Counted from the stretch's first letter, positions 1 through 9,828 are shown. The stretch: DNA of 54,252 bases from Clostridiales bacterium (GCA_012520815.1 JAAYNM010000086.1:1-54252), one strand, 5' to 3'. Notes: a model not told the origin generated them from the letters alone. Program-made: numbers and translations.

Positions 1-99
1 AGTGCTTCTGTTTTTATATTCTGTAAAATGCAATTAGAAAATAAATTTGAAATTTAAAAACTTACAAGTTTCTAGAAATTGGGTAACTCTACTATCTAA

Positions 100-1911
100 T
101 TAGGTACGAGTTTCGCAATTATCTACCATAATGATTTGAAAATATAATGGTACATCTAGCATTTCACTAATCTTTGAAGTTTTTTCATAGACTATTATAT
201 TCTTATCTTGATTCGATATCTTTTTAAAACCATTATCTACAAGATAATCCATGTAATTATCAAGCAATTCCTTATCTTCTACGCTATATCTATACGTGTA
301 TTCACGTCTCATAGCTCCTATATCTTTGCTTTGCAGTTTTATTTCAGAATACATTTCTCCTAAAGTTTTAATTTCATCATAATCTGTTTCCATTGAAGCT
401 ATAATTTCATCGATCTTAAAGAACATTTCAATGAACTTACCACATGACATATTTAGACTAATACCTGTGAGTAGTCCTGCAGATAAAATAAATGTAGTCA
501 ATGCAAGTTTAATCTTTGTTTTTAGCCCGATTTGCTTTTCTTTTCCAAATTTGATATTGACATTTTGAATATATTTTTTGTGGTTTGAATAGTATACTTC
601 AATCTTAAAGCTATATTTAGTATAATCAATTCTACTTCCACAATGTTCACAGACACCACCATTTAACAGGTTCACTGTGGAACCGCAACTATGGCAAGTG
701 TATATCTCTATATCGCTGTTTTGCCTTGCAAGCGCCTCATTCTTGTATGAAACAATAAGGATAACTGATTCCGTCTTTTCTTTGGTCTTGTTTCCTTCAA
801 TTATAGTAAGTCTTAATTTCGTGCTCACTCTTATATTACAGCCATCTTGATTTAGAACAAATCCAAGAAATTTTATTTTTTGCAAATCACATTCTATTAT
901 ATTCTTATAATTTTCAATAATAGGAGTAGCATCAGTATTGAAGAAAACATTTACTTCATTAGCATTTTGAGCAAAATGAATATTTTTAAGTTTATATTCT
1001 AAATCTTGAGTAAATTTTTCATCAGAAAACTTCGGGTAGTATCGCTTTATCTCATTTACTATTTCACTTTTCTCTATTCGCTTATAAATGGCCAAAAGAA
1101 ATTTTGACCATACAAGTGTAAAGAAAATTCCAATAACGACTATAGTTAAAATAAAAATCGGAATAACTTTATACGAAACCATCATACTAATATTTACTAC
1201 GTAGGCATATTTACTGTCACCTAAAATAATAGCTGCTATAATTGAAATAATAAAAATAAATACCAGCACAGGAATCGATATTCCAAAAAAAATAAAAAAT
1301 TTCTTAAAAATCGAAGTTGACATTCTTTTAATATCTTCAGTTATTTTAAAACTAGCGATTTTCTCTCTGAAGGATGATACCATAAATTTAGAGCCACAAT
1401 AATCACATCCATCTATGTAACTAGACAGTTTTCCCACATTTCCGCATTTTGGACATTGAACTTCATCCTCATCTTTACAAGGTCGAGTAACATCTGCCAG
1501 CGCAATTGTATTTCCTTTTGATTTTTTTATTACCTTCCCATTTTTCCATATTTCTTTTTTTGTTTTCATTGGAGTTGCATATGTAGATGTTTCATCTTCA
1601 GTGCCAAAATCAATTATTTCTTTCTTCGTTTCCTTCTTAGAATGTATATCATAATGCAATGTCAAGCCATTCTCTCGTAACCTTTTTCTACTAAGATACA
1701 TACTTTGATAAAATGACTGAGTAACATCATCTATAATATCCTCGTCACTCAATTTGTAATCATAATAGTCCGTATATTTATCAAGGAATCCTGCGGCTTT
1801 GTTTACCTGCAGTCTTTCCTTTTCGCGATAATCACTAAATGCATCGTTATATGGCACAGCTTGTCCTATCGTTTCCTGTGTTTTTTTACTTAAATCGAAA
1901 TTATCATTCAC
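100..1911 (-). CDS. membrane protein with two zinc-ribbon motifs (CPKCG..CDYCG and CHSCG..CEHCG) and central TM segments; possible Tim44-like domain
   Basis: 603-aa ORF; two paired CxxC ribbons; two adjacent hydrophobic stretches; SD-like aaggagt upstream of ATG. Confidence 0.7.
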   Translation of the reverse strand: MNDNFDLSKKTQETIGQAVPYNDAFSDYREKERLQVNKAAGFLDKYTDYYDYKLSDEDIIDDVTQSFYQSMYLSRKRLRENGLTLHYDIHSKKETKKEIIDFGTEDETSTYATPMKTKKEIWKNGKVIKKSKGNTIALADVTRPCKDEDEVQCPKCGNVGKLSSYIDGCDYCGSKFMVSSFREKIASFKITEDIKRMSTSIFKKFFIFFGISIPVLVFIFIISIIAAIILGDSKYAYVVNISMMVSYKVIPIFILTIVVIGIFFTLVWSKFLLAIYKRIEKSEIVNEIKRYYPKFSDEKFTQDLEYKLKNIHFAQNANEVNVFFNTDATPIIENYKNIIECDLQKIKFLGFVLNQDGCNIRVSTKLRLTIIEGNKTKEKTESVILIVSYKNEALARQNSDIEIYTCHSCGSTVNLLNGGVCEHCGSRIDYTKYSFKIEVYYSNHKKYIQNVNIKFGKEKQIGLKTKIKLALTTFILSAGLLTGISLNMSCGKFIEMFFKIDEIIASMETDYDEIKTLGEMYSEIKLQSKDIGAMRREYTYRYSVEDKELLDNYMDYLVDNGFKKISNQDKNIIVYEKTSKISEMLDVPLYFQIIMVDNCETRT

Positions 1912-1924
1912 TTTTTATTACTCC

Positions 1925-2283
1925 TTAATTTAGCACGTTAAAAACTATATCAAGTATTCTAGGTCCTGTTAAATCCTCGCCCTCCCAAAGGCTAAATCTC
2001 AAGGAGCCTTCAACAACACTGTCCTTAAACTGTGATTCCATTAAAATATTTTGAACTATAAACTCCTCTGCTATTTCACAATGTTTTAGAACACTTATGA
2101 GCTTCGCATCCACAGTTTTTAGTATATGCGAAACTGCATCATCCGTAATCGAGCACCATATAAGACCTTTATATTTGATTTTTTGTCTATATGCATATAG
2201 CAATTAAAAGTTTTAGAGAGTAATTTTAAATTACTCTCTAAAAAATCAATATTACTATATGCAGTAATAATTAATGCCTGCAT
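1925..2283 (-). pseudogene. remnant of a core-2/I-branching (GT14-like) glycosyltransferase: N-terminal piece (MQALIITAYSNIDFLESNLKLLSKTFNCYMHIDKKSNI) and C-terminal piece (KYKGLIWCSITDDAVSHIL...EEFIVQNILMESQFKDSVVEGSLRFSLWEGEDLTGPRIL) in different frames
   Basis: two overlapping ORF fragments resemble opposite ends of the same family; centre missing and frame shifted. Confidence 0.6.
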
Positions 2284-2287
2284 TTTC

Positions 2288-3268
2288 TTATTCGATATCC
2301 AATAATTCCTGGTAGAATTTTGAATAGTCGCCTCTCTTTTCTCCAATAAAACTGATTGCTGTACGTGGATGGCTATTTAATATACCTGTAAGCAAGTATG
2401 GAATATCATATCCCCATACATTTCCCTCATTCTTAATGTTCTGGATATGTTTTTCAACTAAATCCATAATTGGAACAAGGTTGTACTTTGGATTCTTGAG
2501 GAACCCAAGTAATGATTCCATATAACAGTTTCCTGCCCCTCTTCCCATACCAGATACTGTTGCATCTAACAAGCTTGCGCCATTTGTAAGTGCTTCAATA
2601 GTATTTGCGAAAGCTAATTGTTGGTTATTATGAGCATGAATACCAACAGTTTTGTTGTATTTTGCTGCCATATTCATATACTTGTCTGTTAATCTTTTAA
2701 TCTGTTCTGAATAGAAAGATCCAAAACTATCTACAAGGTAAATAACATCAACTGAAGAGTTTCCGATAAGTTCAAGACCATTATCTAAATCTTCATCATT
2801 AACTTTTGATACTGCCATAATGTTAATAGTCGTCTCATAACCTTTTTTCTTTGCATCCTCAGCCATCTCAATAGCTGTTGGAATCTGATGGATGTAACAA
2901 GCTGTTCTTACTAAATCAATAACACTATCTTTTCTATCAATGATATCATTCTTATAGTCAGTTCTTCCTACATCTGACATAACTGAAATCTTTAAATCAC
3001 TATTGTTTTCTCCAACTACCTTACGAATAGCCTCTTCATCACAGAATTTCCATGGTCCGAAGTCATCTTCATTGAAAAATTCTCTAGATGCCTTATAACC
3101 AAACTCCATATAATCTACGCCAGCCTTAATATTGGCTTTATATAAATCTTTAACAAACTCATCTGAGAATCTAAAGTTGTTAACTAATCCTCCATCTCTA
3201 AGAGTACAATCCACAACCTTGATATCAGGTCTATAAGATATTAATGTTCCATTGTCTTTTTGCTGCAT
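2288..3268 (-). CDS. DRE-TIM/HMGL-like aldolase-domain protein
   Basis: VVDCTLRDGGLVNNFRF...MEFGYKAS...GIHAHNNQQLAFANT...DATVSGMGRGAGNC motifs. Confidence 0.8.
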   Translation of the reverse strand: MQQKDNGTLISYRPDIKVVDCTLRDGGLVNNFRFSDEFVKDLYKANIKAGVDYMEFGYKASREFFNEDDFGPWKFCDEEAIRKVVGENNSDLKISVMSDVGRTDYKNDIIDRKDSVIDLVRTACYIHQIPTAIEMAEDAKKKGYETTINIMAVSKVNDEDLDNGLELIGNSSVDVIYLVDSFGSFYSEQIKRLTDKYMNMAAKYNKTVGIHAHNNQQLAFANTIEALTNGASLLDATVSGMGRGAGNCYMESLLGFLKNPKYNLVPIMDLVEKHIQNIKNEGNVWGYDIPYLLTGILNSHPRTAISFIGEKRGDYSKFYQELLDIE

Positions 3269-3380
3269 TTAACTTTTCCTCCATTATCTCTATTGGTGCA
3301 ATGCTTTAAACCGGCAAAGCATTTTCTATAGAATACATTATTTACTTTGTATTGTCAATTATTATTTCCTAAATAATAAA

Positions 3381-3419
3381 ATCCTATGACCCTTGATAGA
3401 AAATCAAAAGTCATAGGAT
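3381..3419 (-). terminator. intrinsic terminator of yebC
   Basis: atcctatgac/gtcataggat 10-bp stem with inner ttgat/atcaa; minus-strand T-rich tail ttttattattt. Confidence 0.75.
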
Positions 3420-3430
3420 AACATTTAAAA

Positions 3431-4171
3431 TTAATCCTCGTCTGGCATATCCCAGTTATGGTATACAGCTTGTACATCATCATCTTCATCTAAAAGATCT
3501 AGGATTCTATTAATTTTCTTTATATCATTTTCATCTGATAATGTTACGTATGTCTGTGGAATCATAGTAACCTCTGCACTTGCCATAGGAACTTTTGCAT
3601 TTTCGATAGCAATCCTTACATCATTAAATGCTTCAGGAGTTGTAACGATTTCGTAACTATCCTCTTCTTCTGCAAAATCTTCTGCTCCTGCATCGAGAGC
3701 TGTCATCATAATATCATCTGCATCAAGCTTACATTCCTCTTTATCTATAATAATCTGTCCTTTTTCATCGAACATATATGAAACACAACCCGATGTTCCT
3801 ATACTACCGCTACCCTTTGTAAACGCATTTCTTACATTAGAGGCTGTTCTGTTACGATTATCTGTAAGCGCATTTACAATAATAGCTGTACCACTTGGAC
3901 CATATCCTTCATATGTAACAACCTCATAGTTAACGCTGTTTGCATCTCCTGCAGCCTTTTTTATACCTCTCTCTATTGTATCATTAGGCATATTATTTGC
4001 CTTCGCCTTTGCTACCACTGCAGCTAATTTACTATTGTTTGCGGGATCAGCTCCGCCTTCTTTTACGGCTACGGCGATTTCTCTACCGAGAATGGTGAAA
4101 ATCTTTCCTTTTGCTGCATCATTTCTTTCTTTTTTATGCTTGATATTAGCAAATTTTGAATGTCCTGACAT
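3431..4171 (-). CDS. yebC: YebC/PmpR family regulator
   Basis: MSGHSKFANIKHKKERNDAAKGKIFTILGREI hallmark. Confidence 0.97.
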   Translation of the reverse strand: MSGHSKFANIKHKKERNDAAKGKIFTILGREIAVAVKEGGADPANNSKLAAVVAKAKANNMPNDTIERGIKKAAGDANSVNYEVVTYEGYGPSGTAIIVNALTDNRNRTASNVRNAFTKGSGSIGTSGCVSYMFDEKGQIIIDKEECKLDADDIMMTALDAGAEDFAEEEDSYEIVTTPEAFNDVRIAIENAKVPMASAEVTMIPQTYVTLSDENDIKKINRILDLLDEDDDVQAVYHNWDMPDED

Positions 4172-4214
4172 CTTAAATCTCCTTAAATATTATATTTTAG
4201 TAAATGAATTTTAA

Positions 4215-5546
4215 TTAATTCTCAGAATCCCTAACAGTCAGTTTGACTAAGGAAATCATTTTATTTTCAATAGCAAGAACCTCATATGTATATTTATCGC
4301 ATACTACAATAGGTTTGTCACCTTCTTCAGGGATCCTATCTAACCGCGCTATTAAATAACCATTTAATGTATCATAATCATTATCTTCAAATGCTACACC
4401 AAGTTCATCCTCAATCTGCTCAAGAGGAGTCATACCTTTTACAAGATATACATGATCAGCATGTTTAACAATGTTATTATCTTCTACATCATATTCATCT
4501 AGGATATTGCCTACTATTTCTTCAAGAATATCCTCCATAGCTACTATTCCCGCAGTCTGACCATATTCATCAAGCACTATTTCCATATGGATCTTTTCGT
4601 ATTGCATTTCTTTAAATAACGCATCAATATTCTTGGTTTCAGGAATAAATATGGCTTCCCGAAGTATAGGTTTTATATCCTTAATTAGCCATTCTGCTTT
4701 GTCTTCTTTGTGAAAACATTCTAGTGCATCACGCAAATGTAAAATAGCAACAATGTTATCTATATCATCAATAAACACCGGAAATCTTGAATTATTCTCA
4801 TTAAGCATAAATTCAACCGTCTCTTTTAGAGTCCAGTTTCCATCCACGGCTACAATATTCTTTCGATGTGTCATTATATCCCCGGCATCTTTATCATCCA
4901 GTTCCATAATATTAGATATCATCTCCGCTTCGCGTTCTTCTAATATGCCTTGCTCGTGACCTTCATTTACAATGGATATAATCTCATCCTCTGTAACATT
5001 ATCCCATTCTTCTTTTGGATCAATACCTAAAATACGAAGCACTATGTTTGAAATAATATTGATTATACCCGTGATTGGTCTCAATATTATCACTATAAAT
5101 GTAATAATATTTACAAAAAAATATGAAAATCCTTCTGAATACTTTAAACCTAATCTTTTTGGTACCACAACTCCAAAACTTAGTAATATAATCAGGATAC
5201 AAAATATTACTATCATTGCTGAAACAACAGTATATGCGGTATTACTGAGAAGGTTACCAAAGGCCGAAACAAATGTTGATGATAACTTATGAATAAAAAT
5301 ATCAGATTGCACATATCCAGTAATAACTGCCATAAATGTGGCTGTTAACTGAATGGTGTTAATGAATCTAACTGGTTCATCTATTATCTTTAGTAATTTT
5401 GCTGCTTTAATTGAACCATCGTCAGCCTTTCTTTGTATCTCTGATTCATTTAAATTCTTAACGGCTGAACCAAAACCATACATCATAATATTCATTAAAA
5501 TAAATCCTATAAATATAATGATGCTATAAATGGGACTACTGTCCAT
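4215..5546 (-). CDS. hemolysin/CorC-like protein (CNNM TM domain, CBS pair, C-terminal transporter-associated domain)
   Basis: EEREAEMISNIMELDDKDAGDIMTHR, CBS region, DEYGQTAGIVAMEDILEEIVG. Confidence 0.9.
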   Translation of the reverse strand: MDSSPIYSIIIFIGFILMNIMMYGFGSAVKNLNESEIQRKADDGSIKAAKLLKIIDEPVRFINTIQLTATFMAVITGYVQSDIFIHKLSSTFVSAFGNLLSNTAYTVVSAMIVIFCILIILLSFGVVVPKRLGLKYSEGFSYFFVNIITFIVIILRPITGIINIISNIVLRILGIDPKEEWDNVTEDEIISIVNEGHEQGILEEREAEMISNIMELDDKDAGDIMTHRKNIVAVDGNWTLKETVEFMLNENNSRFPVFIDDIDNIVAILHLRDALECFHKEDKAEWLIKDIKPILREAIFIPETKNIDALFKEMQYEKIHMEIVLDEYGQTAGIVAMEDILEEIVGNILDEYDVEDNNIVKHADHVYLVKGMTPLEQIEDELGVAFEDNDYDTLNGYLIARLDRIPEEGDKPIVVCDKYTYEVLAIENKMISLVKLTVRDSEN

Positions 5547-5838
5547 TATTTTATCGACTCCTTTGTTATATCATAGGGTGAATTTTATCCACCAAAGTTA
5601 AAATATACCATATAAAATCCTTATTAGTCAACAAGCATTATTAATACCATTATGTCTTTAATTTAAGACTAACCAATAATGCCTTATCAACCGCATCTAG
5701 TATATCACCATCCAAATTATATACCTTATCCTTAAGCCTTTTTTAACCACAATTTTAACACTCCAATCAAATTCAATTTCTTAAAGTGTTTCCAATATCT
5801 CTATAGTTATTCTCTTGGGGGCATTTTTTATTTTGCTT

Positions 5839-7338
5839 TTATTGATTTTCTTTTAATATTCTTTCGATAGCTTTAATCATATCTCGCGGCACCATCGCCA
5901 TTTCTCCCCATTCATCCCTTGACTCATCTCCTGCCACACCATGTAAATATGCTCCTAAAGATGCTGCTACTAGCACATCATAATGAGTTGAGAGGAGTCC
6001 TGCTATCATTCCCGCAAGAACATCACCAGATCCCGCCTTTGCCATACCACTATTTCCTGTCATATTAATAAAGGTTTGACCTTTTTTATCAGAAATCACC
6101 GTCCTAGCACCTTTTAAAACACATATTATGCCATATTGCTTAGCTACATCTTGACACGTACTTACTATGGAATATTTTATTTCATCAATACCTTTTCCAT
6201 TAAGTCTAGACATTTCGCCTAAATGAGGCGTGATAATTACATTTTCGTGAAGCAACTGCCTTAAACCATCCATCTTCGAAATCGTATTTATAGCATCTGC
6301 ATCTATTACTGCTGGCTTTTTGGATTCTAAAACAAGTTGTAAAAGATCCTGTGTTCTCTTACTTACCCCCATCCCTGGCCCGGCCAGAATCACATCGGAG
6401 CATTCTATTAAATTTGAAATATCTTCCAATAATTTATCTTTATCCTGAGCAAAGCTATAAACTATAGCCTCTGGGATTGTAGACGCTATAATAACTCTAT
6501 TCACCTCAGGTGTAGCCACTCGAACCAATCCACATCCCATAGAAAAGGCGGCCGATGTAGCAAGACAAGCAGCTCCGCTCATTTCTTCATTTCCTGCTAT
6601 AATTAATAACTTTCCAAATGTACCTTTGTTTGAATCTAAAGGTCTATCCTTTTTCACCCTAGGCATATCACAAACTTCATATGATTTTAAAATTTCGCAT
6701 TCATTGTATGCTTCGCTTGGAAATCCAATATCAGCTACCGTCACCCTACCAGAGTATTCGGCACCAGGATACAATATAATACCCAATTTATAGTCACCAA
6801 ATGTTATGGTTTCATTTGCCTGAATTGCTACTCCCATAACATTACCGCTATCTCCATTAATTCCTGATGGAATATCTACTGATATCACATAGTGATTCTC
6901 ACTATTGACGTTGTTTATTAACCCCGCATACTGTCCCTCCACCACTCTGTTTAATCCAATTCCAAAAATTCCATCTATAACTACATAATATTCTGATATT
7001 TCATTTTGTTGAATACTCTTGATATTAAGATTTTTTATTACATTGTTTTGGACCTTAAATTCATCAGTTGCTCCATCCTCATCACCGATAATACAAACAG
7101 CAATCTTTGTATATCCCTCAATATAAAGCATTCTTAGTACTGCCAATGCATCTGCACCATTATTACCAATTCCACATATGGCAACAATAGAAGTTTCCTT
7201 ATCTTGAAACTGTTTTATCAATACATTCTTAATTCCAAGGGCCGCTCGTTCTATTAATGCTAGTGAAGGAATTCCGATTTTATTTATAGTATAAGAATCA
7301 ACCTTCTTCATATCTTTTCCTGATAAGATTCTTTTCAA
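5839..7338 (-). CDS. nnr: bifunctional NAD(P)H-hydrate epimerase / ADP-dependent dehydratase
   Basis: N-terminal YjeF_N (GIGNNGADALAVLR) and C-terminal kinase-like (GNSGMAKAGSGDVLAG) motifs. Confidence 0.95.
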   Translation of the reverse strand: MKRILSGKDMKKVDSYTINKIGIPSLALIERAALGIKNVLIKQFQDKETSIVAICGIGNNGADALAVLRMLYIEGYTKIAVCIIGDEDGATDEFKVQNNVIKNLNIKSIQQNEISEYYVVIDGIFGIGLNRVVEGQYAGLINNVNSENHYVISVDIPSGINGDSGNVMGVAIQANETITFGDYKLGIILYPGAEYSGRVTVADIGFPSEAYNECEILKSYEVCDMPRVKKDRPLDSNKGTFGKLLIIAGNEEMSGAACLATSAAFSMGCGLVRVATPEVNRVIIASTIPEAIVYSFAQDKDKLLEDISNLIECSDVILAGPGMGVSKRTQDLLQLVLESKKPAVIDADAINTISKMDGLRQLLHENVIITPHLGEMSRLNGKGIDEIKYSIVSTCQDVAKQYGIICVLKGARTVISDKKGQTFINMTGNSGMAKAGSGDVLAGMIAGLLSTHYDVLVAASLGAYLHGVAGDESRDEWGEMAMVPRDMIKAIERILKENQ

Positions 7339-7339
7339 A

Positions 7340-7705
7340 TTAATCCCTTCCTTCTGCTACTACAAATGCTGTAGCGTAATCATTTATATTCGATATACTT
7401 ATATGAATCTTACAAATACCTAGTTTTTTTGCTGTTTCCTTTGCATCTTCATATAGAACAACGTATGGTTTGCCAAAATCATCACGTAGTACCTCTATCT
7501 CATTGGGCTCAAAGCCCCTAAAGCCTGTTCCGAAAGATTTCGCCACACTTTCCTTAGCTGCAAAGTTAGATGCTATTGTTTGATGATTACCACCCATAAA
7601 ATCTATTTCTTTTTTAGTAAAATACCGTGTCAAAAAAGCCTGTTTTTCACAGGCCTTTCTAACGCGGTCTACTTCAATTATATCATTTCCAATTCCAATT
7701 ATCAT
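7340..7705 (-). CDS. acpS: holo-[acyl-carrier-protein] synthase
   Basis: MIIGIGNDIIEVDRV, FAAKESVAKSFGTGF. Confidence 0.96.
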   Translation of the reverse strand: MIIGIGNDIIEVDRVRKACEKQAFLTRYFTKKEIDFMGGNHQTIASNFAAKESVAKSFGTGFRGFEPNEIEVLRDDFGKPYVVLYEDAKETAKKLGICKIHISISNINDYATAFVVAEGRD

Positions 7706-7706
7706 A

Positions 7707-8324
7707 TTAATCTTTTTCCCTGTATTTCTTGTATTCTCTTAAAACATCTCTATCAAACGTATCTAATAAAAACTTCTCCATCTTTTTGTTTTCTTCTCGA
7801 CGTTTTTCTCTGAGTAAAATACGCTTTTTTAGTTCTATGCGAGTCTGATCAATCCATTTATTTAATGCGTCTATATCTGCTTCATTGGAGTCCAATTTGT
7901 CAAACAACTCCTCCATACTTATATAGGCTAGTTTTGCATTTGAGGTATTTATATTATCTGGTATATCTAATGCTTTATCCTCAATAAGAATTAGTTTATC
8001 ATTAATATCGTCAATTAATTCTTTGCTCTTTTCAACTTTTTTTGATGCTCTAGAATTCTCCTTTGCATCCATATTACTAACTATTTCCTTCATCAGAGTC
8101 TTCTTTAAGCCCTTTAATTCATCACGTTCTTTATTGATTCTTCCTTGACTTTTTATTGCATTGTTAACCTCAACTTCTAGTCTTTTTATTTCATTACTTT
8201 TTTCAGGTGTATTAAACAATGAAAGCCATTTTCTATCCAATGTAAGAACTGGTACTCTAGTCCTTTTAATCATAGTAACTATTTTTTCTGCTGTAATTTC
8301 ATTATCTTCTATTCGTTTAGCCAT
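7707..8324 (-). CDS. hypothetical coiled-coil protein
   Basis: 205-aa ORF between rex and acpS, charged/helical composition. Confidence 0.75.
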   Translation of the reverse strand: MAKRIEDNEITAEKIVTMIKRTRVPVLTLDRKWLSLFNTPEKSNEIKRLEVEVNNAIKSQGRINKERDELKGLKKTLMKEIVSNMDAKENSRASKKVEKSKELIDDINDKLILIEDKALDIPDNINTSNAKLAYISMEELFDKLDSNEADIDALNKWIDQTRIELKKRILLREKRREENKKMEKFLLDTFDRDVLREYKKYREKD

Positions 8325-8355
8325 ATCTAACCTTCTTCCATGGATTTAGCCATAT

Positions 8356-8991
8356 TTAGTCTTCTTCCATACTCTTTAGATTGTATGAAATTCTCATTAA
8401 ACTCTCAGATAAATGCACGCTTTCCACAACACAATCCTGAGGAACATTTAAATCTGTATGTGCAAAATTCCAAAATGCTTTAACACCTAGCTTGTATAAT
8501 CTATCTGCCACCATAACCGCCTGTGTCTTTGGTATTGTTAATGCCGCTATGTCAATATGATTATGTCTTGCATATTCTTCTAATTCACTAAGATGAGATA
8601 CCTTCGTTTCACCAATATCTGTTCCTGTAAGTTCTGGATTTATATCAAAAATAGCAGTAATAAGAAATCCTCTTTTTGCAAAATTACCATATCCAGCAAT
8701 TGCCCTGCCAAGATTTCCTGCTCCGATAATTACAACTTTATGTGTTCTATCTAAACCGAGTATTCTTGCTATCTCATCATATAAATATTTAACATTATAT
8801 CCGTAACCTTGCTGACCAAATCCACCAAAATTATTAAGATCTTGTCTAATCTGAGATGCTGTAACCTTCATTCTCTCGCTCAACTCATTAGACGATATTC
8901 TCTCAACGCCCATCTCAATTAACTCACCAAGATACCTGTAATATCTTGGTAATCTTTTAATAACCGCAGTTGAAATCTTGTTGTCGCTCAC
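8356..8991 (-). CDS. rex: redox-sensing transcriptional repressor Rex
   Basis: RLPRYYRYLGELIEMGVERISSNELSERM..ASQIRQDLNNFGGFGQQGYGYNV; GAGNLGRAI. Confidence 0.97.
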   Translation of the reverse strand: MSDNKISTAVIKRLPRYYRYLGELIEMGVERISSNELSERMKVTASQIRQDLNNFGGFGQQGYGYNVKYLYDEIARILGLDRTHKVVIIGAGNLGRAIAGYGNFAKRGFLITAIFDINPELTGTDIGETKVSHLSELEEYARHNHIDIAALTIPKTQAVMVADRLYKLGVKAFWNFAHTDLNVPQDCVVESVHLSESLMRISYNLKSMEED

Positions 8992-9043
8992 GGTCGTTTC
9001 CTCCTATACTTTATTTTCTGTATGTACGACTTCAATACTAAAT

Positions 9044-9093
9044 TCTAATTTACATTATAATTAATTAAAGGAAGATTGTCAATTTTTAAACAA
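9044..9093 (-). promoter_or_regulatory. rex promoter (TTGACA-N17-TATAAT) with overlapping Rex-like operator TTGTTTAAAAATTGACAA
   Basis: read on minus strand directly upstream of rex. Confidence 0.6.
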
Positions 9094-9120
9094 ACTTTTT
9101 TATGCTTTTCTATTAAAAAG

Positions 9121-9147
9121 AAACACGGTCTACCAAAGACCGTGTTT
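9121..9147 (-). terminator. intrinsic terminator overlapping the 3' end of the gntR CDS
   Basis: aaacacggtc/gaccgtgttt 10-bp stem, minus-strand tail cttttt. Confidence 0.7.
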
Positions 9148-9816
9148 TTCAATATTTATAACTGTATTTTTAATATGTTCATCAGCTAAATGCATTGCCC
9201 TTTGGGCATCGCCCGCCTTAATAGCTTCTACTATATCTCTATGTTCTTTATTGGAATGTTCTACTCTATCCTTACTCTTTAGAGTAGTTTTTCTCATTCT
9301 CTCAAGATAATGATGAAAATCTGATAGAGTATGCCTTATCATTTTGCTATTTGCAGCCTCATATAGAGTATGATGATATTCATTATCCAACTCTAACACT
9401 GAATCAAATTTTTCCTTAGCTGTATAATATTCTGATAAATCCAAAATTTCCTCTAATCTAGTCAAAATCTCATAAGTCATATTTTCAGTAGCCTTTTTCA
9501 CACATAATCCTTCAAGTAAGGATCGCATCTCATATATATCTTTTACGTCTTTCAAGCTAATACCTATGACAGATGCACCTTTATTAGGTGTGATCTGTAC
9601 AAGTCCCTCCAGTTCAAGCTGTCTAAGAGCCTCTCTTACTGGTGTTCTTGAAACTCCTAGCTCCTTGCCAATGGCCATCTCTCGTAATTCTTCATTTTCG
9701 TGATATTTTCCACTTAAAATATCTTCGCGAATATTATTAAATACATATCCGCTTAAAGAATTACTTTGAGATAAAGATCCCTTTGTTTCACGGACGTCGT
9801 TTATTCCATCACGCAT
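9130..9816 (-). CDS. GntR family (FadR subfamily) transcriptional regulator
   Basis: IREDILSGKYHENEELREMAIGKELGVSRTPVREALRQLELEGLVQITPNKGASV + FCD domain. Confidence 0.93.
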   Translation of the reverse strand: MRDGINDVRETKGSLSQSNSLSGYVFNNIREDILSGKYHENEELREMAIGKELGVSRTPVREALRQLELEGLVQITPNKGASVIGISLKDVKDIYEMRSLLEGLCVKKATENMTYEILTRLEEILDLSEYYTAKEKFDSVLELDNEYHHTLYEAANSKMIRHTLSDFHHYLERMRKTTLKSKDRVEHSNKEHRDIVEAIKAGDAQRAMHLADEHIKNTVINIEKHGLW

Positions 9817-9828
9817 ATATTACCCCCA

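Noticed and set aside
2119-2346. 75-aa ORF as a standalone gene
   Set aside because: Overlaps the aldolase 3' end; only the part from 2283 matters, and it is the N-terminal piece of a broken glycosyltransferase
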